Source: DASQPR01 sp963836785
Lineage (GTDB): Bacteria > Actinomycetota > Actinomycetes > Mycobacteriales > Micromonosporaceae
Assembly (NCBI GenBank): GCA_963836785.1
Contig: CAWIKW010000006.1
Coordinates: 62,001-126,000, forward strand
DNA length: 64,000 nt
Direction of reading: 5' to 3'
The notes beneath the pieces were generated by a model. The model was not told the origin of the DNA. It did not search any database and saw only the letters and a list, made by a program, of their open reading frames with translations. Each line of letters starts with the position of its first letter. Position 1 is the stretch's first letter. Shown piece after piece: positions 9,703 to 18,628 of the stretch. The translations under genes were made by a program, and so were the position numbers.

Positions 9703-10384
9703 ATGAGCGAGCAAGTGGCGATCGTTGTCGGCGCGGCCGGCGAGCTCGGCCGGGTGACCGCGCAGCGGCTGGCCACCGCCGGGTTCACGGTGGTCGGCAT
9801 CGACCGCAACGAGGAAGGGCTCAAGGAACTGCCCGAGGGCATGCGGTACGACGTGGGCGACGCGACCGACCCGGCCGTCGCTAAGCGCCTCGTCGACCGG
9901 ATCGCGGCCGAAGTCGGTCCGCCCGCGGTGCTGGTCAACACCATCGGCACGTATCACCTGGGCGACGCGCTCGACGCCACGCCCGAGGACCTGCGGCTCA
10001 TGTTCGACGTCAACGCGGGCACAGCGCTGTGGCTGACCCAGGCCGTGGCGCCGTACATGCGGGAACGTGGTTCGGGCGCGATCGTCCACGTGGCCGCCCG
10101 CCCCGGACTGGAGCCGACCGCCGGCATGGTCACCTACAGCGTCAGCAAGGCGGCGCTGGTCCACCTCACGCGCGTGCTCGACCTGGAGCTACGCCCGGTC
10201 GGGATCCGGGTCAACGCCGTCGCACCGGAAATCATCGACACGGCTAAGAACCGGCCGTATCTGCCTGCCCGACATGCTGGCGCACGCGGTCTCGCCCGAG
10301 GCGATTGCCGACATCATCGTCTACCTCGCCAGCGACACCGCCACACCAGTCAGTGGCGCGGTCGTTCCGGCCTACGGCGCCTGA
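9703..10384 (+). pseudogene. SDR oxidoreductase with +1 frameshift
   Basis: A short-chain dehydrogenase of about 227 residues if one base is ignored. The Rossmann motif GAAGELG (about 10-16), VNTIG (NNAG position) and the YSVSK active-site pair (about 145-149) are present. The position of the usual catalytic Ser reads A in HVAARPG. Frame 1 is good through IIDTAKNRPYLP, then becomes Arg-rich nonsense. The expected end (DMLAHAVSPEAIADIIVYLA, ending PAYGA) is in the next frame and stops at 10384. One extra C in CTGCCTGCCC (10261-10270) explains this. It may be a real lesion or a consensus error; a similar fault lies in the next gene. Confidence 0.75.
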
Positions 10385-10457
10385 AGCCGTCGTGATGGGG
10401 GAGCCGCGAGCGGGCCCGCGCCCGGGCCCGCTCGCGCCCCAACCAACAGGAGGCGAC

Positions 10458-11367
10458 GTGAGTACGAACGGACAGCACCTGGGCGGGTCCGTCGCGCTCG
10501 GCCCGTGGCACGTACATCGGACCGGGTACGGCGCGATGCAACTCGCCGGCGACGGGGTCTTCGGACCGCCGCGGGACCATGACGAGGCACTGCAGGTGCT
10601 ACGAGCGGCCGTCGCCGCCGGCGTGAACCACATCGACACCGCGCAGTACTACGGGCCGGGCACGGTCAACGAGCTCATCCGCGAAGCGTTATACCCGTAT
10701 CCCGAGGGCCTCGCCATCGTGAGCAAGGTCGCCGCCCGCCTCGACACGGGTGGCACGCTGCTGCGGTTCGACGAGCCGTACGAGCTGCGCCAGGGCATCG
10801 AGGACAACCTTGCCACGCTCGGCATCGGCAAGGCTGGCGGCGGTAAACCTGCGCATGATGGACCCGTCCGAGACCCCGGGGAGGCGGTTCGACGCCCAGC
10901 TCGCGGCGCTGATGCAGGCTCGCGACGAAGGGCTGATCGACGGCATCGGGCTCAGCAACGTCTCTGCGCTGCACCTGCTGCGGGCGGTCGACCAGACAGA
11001 GATCGTCTGCGTCCAGAACTTCTTTAACCTGGCGGACCAGCAGTCCCTCGACGTCCTCAGCGAGTGCCAGGCCCGAGACATCGCGTTCGTACCGTTCTGT
11101 CCTCTCGGTTGGCCCGGTGAGCAGCGGCACCGGCTGCTCACCGACCCCCTGCTCGCCGCGGTGGCCGCACGGTTGGGTGCGACGCCGGCGCAGGTCGCAC
11201 TCGCTTGGCTACTCGACCTCGCCCCGAACATCCTGCTCATCCCCGGTACCCGCACCCGCACCCACCTCGCCGAGAACCTCGGCGCCGCCGACGTCCGGCT
11301 CGACGACGCGGCCCGCGCCGAGTTGACCCGCCACCTTCCCCTCGCCCGCGTCGCCGGCAGCCGGTGA
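10458..11367 (+). pseudogene. aldo/keto reductase with +1 frameshift
   Basis: An aldo/keto reductase of about 300 residues if one base is ignored. The N-terminal part has GYGAMQL and the GVNHIDTAQYYG motif with catalytic Asp and Tyr. SKVAAR carries the catalytic Lys. The second part has MMDPSETPG, GIGLSNVSA, QNFFNLADQ and the cofactor-binding LLIPGTRTRTHLAEN. The join is at about 10827-10833, where one extra A in GGCAAGG shifts the frame. The GTG start at 10458 follows AGGAGG (10448-10453). It is downstream of the SDR in the same orientation and probably acts with it on a carbonyl compound. Confidence 0.8.
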
Positions 11368-11559
11368 CGACGTCGGCGGGTAGTGCCCGTCGATCAGACC
11401 GGCCGGCTTTCGATTGCCGGATGGGGGATCGGGTCGACCACGTGGACATCAGCGAGGAACTGGACGTGCCCAGCGTGCTGCTGCGGCCGAACGACCCCGT
11501 GTCGTCCTCCGGCCGGAAGGCGGCTACGCCCGATACGACCCGATTGCGCCACCGAGTTG

Positions 11560-11844
11560 CTACACGACGTGGAACTCGATCCGATATACCAGCGTGTCGT
11601 CGTTGATCGGACCGGCATGAGCGGCCCGAGACCGAAGCGACTCTCGATCACGCTCACCCGAACGGCGAATGTCTGCTGTGGTCACCGCCGAGAAGGGTAG
11701 GAGCTCGATCGAGTCGATCTCGATGACGACACCGGCGGTTGCGTAACGACCGCTGGACTTCACCTTCGGGCGGGCCCAGAGCCGGATCGACACAGTGATC
11801 TCGCCGCTCGCCACACCCTCGCGCAGGTCGGGACTGAACATCAC
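11560..11844 (-). CDS. ASCH-domain protein
   Basis: 94 residues. The start MFSPDLREGVASGEITVSIR, followed by K/G-x-GRY and VIEIDSIELLPF, matches ASCH-type PUA-fold proteins, which bind RNA or modified nucleosides. The C-terminal GPINDDTLVYRIEFH is typical of the actinobacterial subgroup. The start is GTG followed by ATG. TAGCGT ends 6 bases upstream on the coding strand, suggesting a leaderless mRNA. The upstream interval 11368-11559 shows only uncertain ORF fragments. Confidence 0.65.
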   Translation of the reverse strand: MMFSPDLREGVASGEITVSIRLWARPKVKSSGRYATAGVVIEIDSIELLPFSAVTTADIRRSGERDRESLRSRAAHAGPINDDTLVYRIEFHVV

Positions 11845-11907
11845 AAGGCAACGCTAGACGCTCGACAATCTCGCCGTGCCGGACGTGCTTAACCGGCGGC
11901 GATGAAC

Positions 11908-11943
11908 GAAAGGGTGCGACGCCCGAGGACGTCGCACCCTTTC
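11908..11943 (-). terminator. terminator of the S53 peptidase gene
   Basis: A 14-bp perfect stem (GAAAGGGTGCGACG at 11908-11921 and its complement at 11930-11943) with an 8-base loop lies 14 bases beyond the stop codon. No T-run follows. Confidence 0.75.
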
Positions 11944-11956
11944 CGATTTTCGATCG

Positions 11957-13915
11957 CTAGGACCCGAGCGCCGTGAGGAACGCGGCGCCGTTCGGCGTAC
12001 CGACCCCCGTCACGCCGTCGTATCCGGGCGCCGTGTGGATGGTCAGACCGGAGTCGAAGCTCATCGACCGCAGCGAGTAGACATAGCCGTTCGTCGCGTC
12101 GATGCCGTTGACGTAGTCGGACCGGACCGCGCCCATCGGCGAGCTCGGCTGCACGACGTCGTGGTACGCGCTGGTGCCGTTGTGGGCGTAGATGAGCGGG
12201 TTCGCGAAGCCGATGACGTGGCCGGCCTTCTGCTGTACGAGCGCCATCATGCCGGCCATCAACGGAGACGCGAGGCTCGTCCCACCGATGCGATACTCGC
12301 CGTACTTGGCGCCATCCGGGAACGTCTGCGTCTGACCGACGAGCATGCCCGTCGTCGGGTCGGCCAGCGCAGCGATGTCCGGAACCGCGCGGGCCGGCGC
12401 GCCGTTCTTGTTCGCGATCGAGGCCGGTACGACGCCCGCCTGGTACGACGGCTGGGCGAAGAGGTGGCTCGTACCGCCGCCGGCACCGTACAGGTACGCG
12501 CCCGGAGGCGTCGGCTGGAACGCGCCGCCGGTCAGCGTCGACTTGCCGGTCTCCCAACCGGTCTCGAACACATAGTTGTTGTTCGCGCCGACACCGAGCG
12601 ACGTGCCACCGACCGCGGTCACCCACGGGCTCGACGCGGGCCAGTCCGGCGTCGCGGCGGCGGCGTTCGCCGGGTTGCCCCCGGTCTCGTCGCCGTTGTC
12701 ACCAGACGAGAAGTAGATGCCGATGCCAGTGACCGCGGCCTGGAGCATCGTGTCGAGCTGCGAGTTCATGTAGCCCGGGGGAACCGCCTCGCTCGAGAAC
12801 CCGTACGAGTTCGTCACGATCGTCGCGAGCCGGTTGTCCACGACGTTGTTGAGCGCCGCGTCGAGGTCCTGATAGTTGTTCGGAGCACCGACGTAGACGA
12901 TGTTCGCGCCGGGTGCCATCGAGTGGACGGCCTCCACGTCGAGCGTCTCCTCGCCGTACCAGCCCTGCGGGTCCTGGACCGCTCCTCGAGCACCCCGCGC
13001 ACCCGACTCCGGGTGCTTGTAGATGCCGGGCGCGACGACCTGGCTGAACTGGCCGCCGTTCATCGTCGGCAGGCCGTGCTTCGCCGAGTACGTGTTGACG
13101 TCGTCCGCGATCGTCGGCGACGCGTACGCGTCGATGATCGCCACGGTCTGCCCGCGGCCGTCATTGCCGCCGGCAATCGCGCTGGACAGGCCGTACGCGC
13201 CTTCGAGCTGGCTCGGCGTGTAACCGCACGGCGCGTACGGGTAGTTGCCGGGCACTGTCGTGCCATCGAGCGTCGCGGTGTTCGTCGTCGTCTTCTGGCC
13301 CCAGTAGTCGGAGCACGGTTGTCCGTTCACGAACCCGGGCGACGGTGGTGCGCTGTGGGTCACCAGAGCGGCCGAGTCGTCGAGGCCCACGACGGCGGTG
13401 ACCGCCGACAGATCGGACGGGACCGAGAGCGCGGACTCAGGCGAGTGCAACGTCAGGTCGCCCTTGGTGTAGAGACCGATCTTGGCTCCGAAGGCAGCCT
13501 CCGCCTGCGAGACCGAACCCTCGGCCGCGACGTAGTGCCCGTTTGCCGGCGTGTAGTCGACGGTGAAGCCGGAGTCGCGTAGCCACTTTTGCACGGCCGA
13601 TACATCTGACTGGCTCGGCGCGAACTGGTTGCGGAATTGTTGCGGCGTCAGGTACTGGCCGTAGCTCGGGTTGCCCGGGGTCGACACGGCGGTCGCCAGC
13701 TGGCTGACCGCGCTCTCGTTACGCCAACCGAGGTAGACACGGAAGCCGACGTGGTCGCTACCGGCCGCTGCGCCGTGCAGTGCGGATGCCTTGGCCCAGC
13801 TCGGCACGCTGCCGGGCAGGGTTCGCTGCGGTGCCGCCTGCGCGGCGAGTGCCGGAACGATGGCTGCCGCCAAGCCGACTGTCACGCCGATGGCGAGCAT
13901 GGTACGTCTACGCAT
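11957..13915 (-). CDS. secreted S53 (sedolisin/kumamolisin) peptidase
   Basis: 652 residues. A signal peptide (MRRRTMLAIGVTVGLAAAIV, cleavage near AAQA-AP) is followed by the Pro-kumamolisin activation domain (about 30-190, with YGQYLTPQQF). The catalytic domain then shows GEETLDVEAVHSMAPG (Glu and Asp of the triad), SSGDNGDE (oxyanion Asp) and GGTSLASP with the nucleophilic Ser. The end YDGVTGVGTPNG carries the Ca-binding region. S53 enzymes are acid endopeptidases that self-activate outside the cell. AGGAG precedes the ATG at 13915. A longer frame to 14095 has no signal peptide at its start. It is likely used for extracellular protein degradation. Confidence 0.93.
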   Translation of the reverse strand: MRRRTMLAIGVTVGLAAAIVPALAAQAAPQRTLPGSVPSWAKASALHGAAAGSDHVGFRVYLGWRNESAVSQLATAVSTPGNPSYGQYLTPQQFRNQFAPSQSDVSAVQKWLRDSGFTVDYTPANGHYVAAEGSVSQAEAAFGAKIGLYTKGDLTLHSPESALSVPSDLSAVTAVVGLDDSAALVTHSAPPSPGFVNGQPCSDYWGQKTTTNTATLDGTTVPGNYPYAPCGYTPSQLEGAYGLSSAIAGGNDGRGQTVAIIDAYASPTIADDVNTYSAKHGLPTMNGGQFSQVVAPGIYKHPESGARGARGAVQDPQGWYGEETLDVEAVHSMAPGANIVYVGAPNNYQDLDAALNNVVDNRLATIVTNSYGFSSEAVPPGYMNSQLDTMLQAAVTGIGIYFSSGDNGDETGGNPANAAAATPDWPASSPWVTAVGGTSLGVGANNNYVFETGWETGKSTLTGGAFQPTPPGAYLYGAGGGTSHLFAQPSYQAGVVPASIANKNGAPARAVPDIAALADPTTGMLVGQTQTFPDGAKYGEYRIGGTSLASPLMAGMMALVQQKAGHVIGFANPLIYAHNGTSAYHDVVQPSSPMGAVRSDYVNGIDATNGYVYSLRSMSFDSGLTIHTAPGYDGVTGVGTPNGAAFLTALGS

Positions 13916-14135
13916 GAAGCAACTCCTCGTGGGGACGAGACAAGGGTTGTGACACGGCAGCCGGGGGTCTGGCTCGCCGCTGCCATAGGCTCCCACCAAT
14001 GGGCCGGTTGGACAAGCCGGAACATGGACTGATACAAGGGGATGCAGTCGTCGACTCGTTGCACCGTCGAGGAGCGCGCGGAAGGTCACCGTCATATTTG
14101 CGGGGCAACGTCGCAGTGGACTGTCATGCGGGAGT

Positions 14136-14171
14136 TGGCGAACGCCGGCCGGAGAAGGCCGACGTTCGCCA
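14136..14171 (-). terminator. terminator of the lactate permease gene
   Basis: TGGCGAACG and CGGCC on the left pair with GGCCG and CGTTCGCCA on the right, 14 bp with one C-A mismatch and a 6-base loop. It starts 32 bases after the lldP stop. Confidence 0.7.
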
Positions 14172-14202
14172 CGATCGATGGTCGCTCAGCAAGCAGACGG
14201 CG

Positions 14203-15858
14203 TCAGACGACCATCCAGCTCAACAGGGCCGTGGACTGCAGGTACACGAGAAGGCACATGCCCACGAGAAACACGATGCTCCAGAGCACGACCCGGCGGA
14301 ACAGGTCACCCTCCTTGCCGGTGATGCCGACCGCGCTCGCCGCGATGGCGAGGTTCTGCGGCGAGATCATCTTGCCGAGGACGCCGCCGGACGAGTTCGC
14401 GGCGGCCATGAGGGTCGGATTGAGCCCTGCCTGGTGTGCCGCACTCACCTGCAACGCGCCGAACAATGAGTTCGATGATGTATCGGAGCCGGTCACTGCC
14501 ACGCCGAGCCAGCCAAGGATGGGCGACAGGAACGCAAACGCCTTGCCGGCCTGTGCCAGCCAGTTGCCGAGCGTCGCGGTCTGCCCGCTGCCGTTCATCA
14601 CGAACGCGAGGGCGAGCACCGCCATGACAGTGAGGATTGCCCATTTGAGCTGATTGAGGGTCTGACCGTAGATGCGCAATGCGCGCCCCGGCGAGACGCG
14701 AAGCACCGCCATCGTAATGACGCCAGAAATCAGCATCAGCGTGCCGGCGGCGGTGAGCCAGTTGAGTTTGAACAGCGGCAGGGTGGAGACCTTGCCGGCG
14801 GCGCTTTCGATGTGCAGCCCAGGCCAGTTGTACGAGTGAGTCACCGTGTTGAGCTGGTCCAGGATTGGTGGCAGCTGAGCGATGCAGAAGATCGCCACGA
14901 TAATCAGGTACGGCGCGTACGCCAACGCGATCTGCCCGGGCGAGTCGCGTCGCTCGACCCGCCGCTCGAAGCCCTCGTCCGGGACGTCGGTGCTGCCGCC
15001 TGCGATCTTCGGCAGCGGGGGGCGTCCGGTCGACACCAGGGCAGTTCCGGGTTGCCATACCCGCAGCAACGCGACGACTGCACCGGCGGCCACGAGCGCC
15101 GCGACGATGTCGGCTAGCTGGACCGAGATGAAGTTCGACGTCACGTACTGAACGATGCCGAAGCTCAGCCCGCACAGGATGGCCGCGGGCCACGTCTGGC
15201 GCATGCCGCGTCGCCCGTCGACAAGGCCGACAAGCACCAGCGGTACGAACACCGCCAGGATGGGGGTCTGCCGCCCGACCATGGAGCCGACGGTATGGAC
15301 GCTCAGACCGGTAACCGTCGACAGCGTGACGATCGGGGTGGCCAGCGCGCCAAAGGCGACAGGAGCGGTGTTGGCGACGAGGGCCAGGATGGCCGCGCGC
15401 ATCGGCGCAAAACCGAGGGCGATCAGCATGACCGACGTGATCGCGACCGGAGTGCCGAAGCCGGCAAGCGCCTCCATCAGCGCCCCGAAGCAGAACGCGA
15501 TGATGATGGCCTGAATCCGCTGGTCGTCGCTTACCCCACCGAACGAACGACGCAGCACGTCGAAGTGTCCGGTGTGGACGGTCATGTTATAGATCCAGAT
15601 AGCATTGATCACGATCCAGAGGATCGGGAAGAACCCTGTGGTGGCGCCGAGTGATGCAGCCAGCAGGGCTTGGGCTACGGGCATGGGGTATACGACGGTC
15701 GCCACGATCAGAGCGGCGGCCAGCGCCACAAGCGACGAGAGCCATGCGGTGATGCGGAGCACGCCGAGCATCACGACGAGGATGAGCAGGGGCAACGCCG
15801 CGATGAGCGCGCTCCAGGCCAATGAGTGGGCTACCGGGTCAAGGACTTGACGGTACAT
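14203..15858 (-). CDS. lldP: L-lactate permease
   Basis: 551 residues with about 13 hydrophobic helices throughout, the length typical for LctP/LldP proteins. Family features include FFPILWIVINAIWIYNMT, EALAGFGTPVAITSVML and, near the C-terminus, AVTGSDTSSNSLFGALQ and GVLGKMISPQNLAIA. It imports L-lactate (also glycolate) with protons across the cytoplasmic membrane. The ATG at 15858 follows GAGGTGATC. The frame continues upstream without coding character. No lactate dehydrogenase is beside it in this window, so it works with enzymes encoded elsewhere. Confidence 0.93.
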   Translation of the reverse strand: MYRQVLDPVAHSLAWSALIAALPLLILVVMLGVLRITAWLSSLVALAAALIVATVVYPMPVAQALLAASLGATTGFFPILWIVINAIWIYNMTVHTGHFDVLRRSFGGVSDDQRIQAIIIAFCFGALMEALAGFGTPVAITSVMLIALGFAPMRAAILALVANTAPVAFGALATPIVTLSTVTGLSVHTVGSMVGRQTPILAVFVPLVLVGLVDGRRGMRQTWPAAILCGLSFGIVQYVTSNFISVQLADIVAALVAAGAVVALLRVWQPGTALVSTGRPPLPKIAGGSTDVPDEGFERRVERRDSPGQIALAYAPYLIIVAIFCIAQLPPILDQLNTVTHSYNWPGLHIESAAGKVSTLPLFKLNWLTAAGTLMLISGVITMAVLRVSPGRALRIYGQTLNQLKWAILTVMAVLALAFVMNGSGQTATLGNWLAQAGKAFAFLSPILGWLGVAVTGSDTSSNSLFGALQVSAAHQAGLNPTLMAAANSSGGVLGKMISPQNLAIAASAVGITGKEGDLFRRVVLWSIVFLVGMCLLVYLQSTALLSWMVV

Positions 15859-16172
15859 CGGATCACCTCGCTGGGATCGATTTGCATCTATGATCGTCGC
15901 AAGCCCTCCGCGGCAGCAACCCCAGCGTTGTGCAAATTCTGAGCTCCCGACGGTCGACGCGGGTCTTGCGCGAGCGCAGTTAGATGCGGTCCGGTCGTGG
16001 TGCCGTCGACCGCCCGTGTGTGGACGCGGCAGAACGTGCACCTGCCTCCCGCGATGCGGCTGACGAGTCGGTCGAACGTTCCGACCGACGCTCGCGGGGG
16101 AGTGGCAAACCGGTTGCCATGAAAGATCGTCCGACGCGGCAGAAGCCACGTTGATGTCCGTAGCGCCGGTCC
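15859..16172. other. intergenic region upstream of lactate permease
   Basis: No convincing gene on either strand. It must contain the lldP promoter, but I see no clear hexamer pair. CATAGAT on the minus strand near 15890 is the best -10 candidate. Confidence 0.4.
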
Positions 16173-16378
16173 TCACCCGAGCAGGAGCCGTTCGGCGTCC
16201 GGGCCGACCAGGAACTGTTCGGGTTCCGCCTGGTCGTCGCGCCAGGCCGAAGCGGTATCCAGGGGGTCCAGGCCAGCGCCCACCGCTCGGCGCGTCGCGG
16301 GTCCTGCCGGCAGCGCACCGCCATGGTGCGCGCCCAGGTCGGGACGGTGCCGAAAATGTCATCGCGTGGGGCGCGCAC
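16173..16378 (-). pseudogene. frameshifted remnant of an unknown gene
   Basis: Two overlapping minus-strand frames look like pieces of one protein. From 16378 one reads APRDDIFGTVPTWARTMAVR and continues to RRAERW. A second frame then reads DPLDTASAWRDDQAEPEQFL, ending GPDAERLLLG before a TGA at 16173. Both pieces have normal actinobacterial codon bias, while each loses it beyond the join near 16280. No family was recognised and no start with a ribosome site is visible. It is probably the tail of a decayed gene. Confidence 0.4.
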
Positions 16379-16457
16379 CTGCGTAGGCAGCCAACCACAC
16401 CTTCGAGCAGGCCTGATGCCTGCGATTATTCGGATGCGCCCAGCGCGCGCCGGCCGC

Positions 16458-16463
16458 TACGGT
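16458..16463 (+). promoter_or_regulatory. -10 hexamer of a leaderless erm leader transcript
   Basis: TACGGT ends 6 bases before the leader-peptide ATG at 16470, so transcription would begin at or next to the start codon. An A/T-richer patch (GATTATTC, about 16424-16431) lies upstream, roughly where WhiB7 sites occur in actinobacterial resistance genes. That last point is speculative. Confidence 0.5.
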
Positions 16464-16469
16464 GCGTGA

Positions 16470-16580
16470 ATGGCTATGACGCACGCCCTGATCACGACGG
16501 CGCAGGCGCCGATCGCGCGGGGTCCGCTGCAAGCGATCCGGCTGCGCATCCGGCGCCTCGCCCTGGAGTGCGCCGGCTAG
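16470..16580 (+). CDS. candidate erm leader peptide, 36 residues
   Basis: A 36-residue ORF (starting MAMTHALITTAQAPIARG, ending RLRIRRLALECAG) ends 120 bases before the methyltransferase gene. The leaderless -10 hexamer at 16458 sits right before it, and two mutually exclusive hairpins follow. Leader peptides that stall ribosomes in the presence of macrolides control erm genes in many bacteria. The Arg/Leu-rich second half could be such a stalling segment. An internal ATG at 16476 gives a 34-residue alternative. The role is inferred from position and structure, not from a recognised family. Confidence 0.6.
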   Translation: MAMTHALITTAQAPIARGPLQAIRLRIRRLALECAG

Positions 16581-16615
16581 CCCGTTCCGAGTTCTCGCAC
16601 CGCTGAGCGCCCCAG

Positions 16616-16664
16616 GGCCCGACCGTCCCTTTCGGTACGGACGGGCCGCGATGCCGCCCGTCCG
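16616..16664 (+). promoter_or_regulatory. mutually exclusive hairpins between leader and erm
   Basis: Hairpin 1 pairs GGCCCG and CCGT (16616-16626) with ACGG and CGGGCC (16637-16647), with one A-A mismatch. Hairpin 2 pairs CGGACGGGC (16638-16646) with GCCCGTCCG (16656-16664), 9 bp perfect with a 9-base loop. Both use 16638-16646, so only one can form. No T-run follows, so control would be translational or Rho-dependent. Confidence 0.6.
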
Positions 16665-16699
16665 TGTTCGCCGCGCCCGCGGCAGACAGGACTCTGGTC

Positions 16700-17473
16700 A
16701 TGGCGCCACGCCCCGAACACGCCCGAGCCCGCCGGGCGTACGGGCAGAACTTCCTCACCGATCCCCGCGCGGTCCGCGCGATCGTCGCGGCGGCCGAGAT
16801 CAAACCCGATGCGCTCGTGTACGAAGCCGGCGCCGGCCTCGGCCGGCTCACCTCGGCGATGCTGGCCGCCGGCGCGCAGGTCGTCGCCTACGAGGTCGAT
16901 CCGGCGATGGCCGCGGCCCTACCCCGGCATCCCCGGCTCGCGGTCCGGCCGGCCGACTTCCTGGCGGCCCGGCCGCCGCGCCAGCCGTTCGCGGTGGTCG
17001 GCAACATTCCGTACGCGCTGACCGCCGCGGTCGTGGACTGGTGCCTGGCCGCGCCGGCCCTGACCACGGCCACGCTGCTCACCCAACTGGAGTACGCCCG
17101 CAAGCGCACCGGCGACTACGGCCGGTGGTCACGGCTGACCATCGCTACCTGGCCGGTGGTCGGCTGGCACCTGGCCGGCCGGGTGCCGCGGACCGCGTTC
17201 CGCCCGGTGCCCCGGGTAGACGGCGGAATCCTGCACCTGGTCCGCCGGCCGGTGCCGCTCGTGCCGGCGGACGCGCTCCCGGCGTACCGGAGAATGGTCG
17301 ATCTTGGTTTCTCCGGCGTCGGCGGGTCGCTGCCGGCGTCGCTTTCCCGCCGGTACGGTCGAGCCGCGGCCGCCTGCCGGGCGGCCCGCATCCCGCCGGA
17401 CCGGACCGTCGGCGAAGTGTGGCCGGAGCAATGGCTGACGCTGTTCCGGCTGCTGCACCGGCACGCCGGATGA
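16700..17473 (+). CDS. erm: Erm-type 23S rRNA adenine-N6 methyltransferase
   Basis: 257 residues. It has the KsgA/Erm fold: YGQNFLTD at about 14-21, the SAM-binding motif EAGAGLGRLT (42-51), acidic YEVDP (64-68) and catalytic NIPY (102-105). The basic C-terminal helices follow. Erm enzymes methylate A2058 of 23S rRNA and give macrolide-lincosamide-streptogramin B resistance. The leader peptide and hairpins upstream favour Erm over the housekeeping KsgA. The ATG at 16700 has an ACAGGA site about 11 bases upstream; a longer frame from 16664 would run into hairpin 2. The exact Erm class cannot be told. Confidence 0.85.
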   Translation: MAPRPEHARARRAYGQNFLTDPRAVRAIVAAAEIKPDALVYEAGAGLGRLTSAMLAAGAQVVAYEVDPAMAAALPRHPRLAVRPADFLAARPPRQPFAVVGNIPYALTAAVVDWCLAAPALTTATLLTQLEYARKRTGDYGRWSRLTIATWPVVGWHLAGRVPRTAFRPVPRVDGGILHLVRRPVPLVPADALPAYRRMVDLGFSGVGGSLPASLSRRYGRAAAACRAARIPPDRTVGEVWPEQWLTLFRLLHRHAG

Positions 17474-17552
17474 GCCGGTCGCCTCACGTTCGTCGACCGA
17501 CATTCGCTCGGTGGCGAGTGTGCCCTCCGACTGCGTCGTTACGATTCCGGGC

Positions 17553-18185
17553 ATGGCACTGCTGCACCGCGCGGAACTCCACCCGACCAAGCTCGAGCTT
17601 CTGGCGGCGTGGTTGCCCAGCCGTAGCTGGTACCGAGGGCCGGCCGGTGCTGCGGTCGAGCGCGTGGCGGCCTGCCGCTTCGACGATCCGGCGGGTGAGG
17701 TCGGGATCGAGACGATCCTCGTGCGGGCCGACGGAGGACCGGTGCATCATGCCCCGCTGACCTACCGGGGCGCGCCGCTGGATGGCGGCGACGGCTGGCT
17801 GGTCGGCACGTGCGAGCACTCTGTTCTTGGCCGGCGCTGGGTGTACGACGCGTGCGGCGATCCGGTCTACGTGGCGGCGCTGGCGAGGGCTATCGTCGCC
17901 GGCGGCGGCCAAGCGGAAGAGTTTATGGAGGTTGACGGCCGACTGGAACGTCGGGAGGCCGCCATGGTGGTCACCGGCAGCGGCCTGCACGGTGTTGAAG
18001 TGCCCGTGGTTCAGGTCGTTCGACGCGTCGTGGATGAGGATCCGACGGTCATTGTGACTGACTCGGTGGAGCTGACTGTGGTCCGCACGGTGGACGGAAA
18101 CAGCGCTCACGCCGGGGGCATCCTCACCGGCAGGTGGAGCGATCTACCCACTGCTGTGCTGTTGGCGTCCGTCCAGCCGAGGTGA
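17553..18185 (+). CDS. maltokinase N-terminal cap-like protein
   Basis: 210 residues. MALLHRAELHPTKLELLAAW, then the RFDDPAGEVGIETILVR strand and GEHSVLGRRWVYDACGDPVY-type segment match the free-standing maltokinase N-terminal cap-like family. In full maltokinases this cap precedes the kinase domain that phosphorylates maltose for glucan synthesis. Here no kinase domain is present, so it is probably not an enzyme by itself. TACGAT (17540-17545) ends 7 bases before the ATG, which supports a leaderless start here rather than at 17511. Confidence 0.8.
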   Translation: MALLHRAELHPTKLELLAAWLPSRSWYRGPAGAAVERVAACRFDDPAGEVGIETILVRADGGPVHHAPLTYRGAPLDGGDGWLVGTCEHSVLGRRWVYDACGDPVYVAALARAIVAGGGQAEEFMEVDGRLERREAAMVVTGSGLHGVEVPVVQVVRRVVDEDPTVIVTDSVELTVVRTVDGNSAHAGGILTGRWSDLPTAVLLASVQPR

Positions 18186-18228
18186 GCCAACGTGAACCAC
18201 CCAAAACCGGGGCAGCGAAGGAGTTGTC

Positions 18229-18468
18229 ATGCCACGAGTGACCTGCCACATGTCCGTGTCCCTTGACGGATTTGTTGCCGGACCCGACCAGACCCGGGAC
18301 GACCCGGTCGGCCGAGGTGGGATGGCCCTGCACCAGTGGCACCAAGAGGCCGACCAGCCGGGCCGCGACGTCGACATCGCCGGCGGCGCCAGCACCGTGC
18401 AGCCGGTCGAGGTCGCACACTCGCCCCACGCCACGCATGTCCGCTACCGACACGCACAGCGCCCATAA
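18229..18468 (+). pseudogene. internally deleted RibD-type reductase
   Basis: 79 residues in an intact frame with GAAGGAG before the ATG. The start (CHMSVSLDGFVAGPDQ), middle (DVDIAGGASTVQ) and end (PVEVAHSPHATHVRYRH) match three separated parts of the dihydrofolate reductase-like RibD C-terminal family, which is normally about 180-200 residues. The segments between them are missing. The NADPH-binding GGAST piece remains, but the fold cannot be complete. This looks like a gene eroded by in-frame deletions. The following 160 bases (18469-18628) hold nothing recognisable. Confidence 0.7.
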
Positions 18469-18628
18469 CCACACGCAACCGCAAACACGACCCGGCGAAT
18501 GCTGACGTCGAGCGGCCGCACGGTGTCCAACCGCCACCGGCCGACCTTGTCGCGGGGGAGAGCAGTCGGGTCCGCTCGACCGGTGCGCTTCCTCAATGGT
18601 CAGAAACATCCGGGCGTCCGAGGGCGCG

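Noticed and set aside
11368..11559. plus-strand fragment with DHVDISEELDVPSVLLRP
   Set aside because: No start, no family and coding bias lost quickly; could be chance.
12035..13582. 515-codon plus-strand open frame
   Set aside because: Antisense to the S53 peptidase, with Arg/Val-rich low-complexity sequence.
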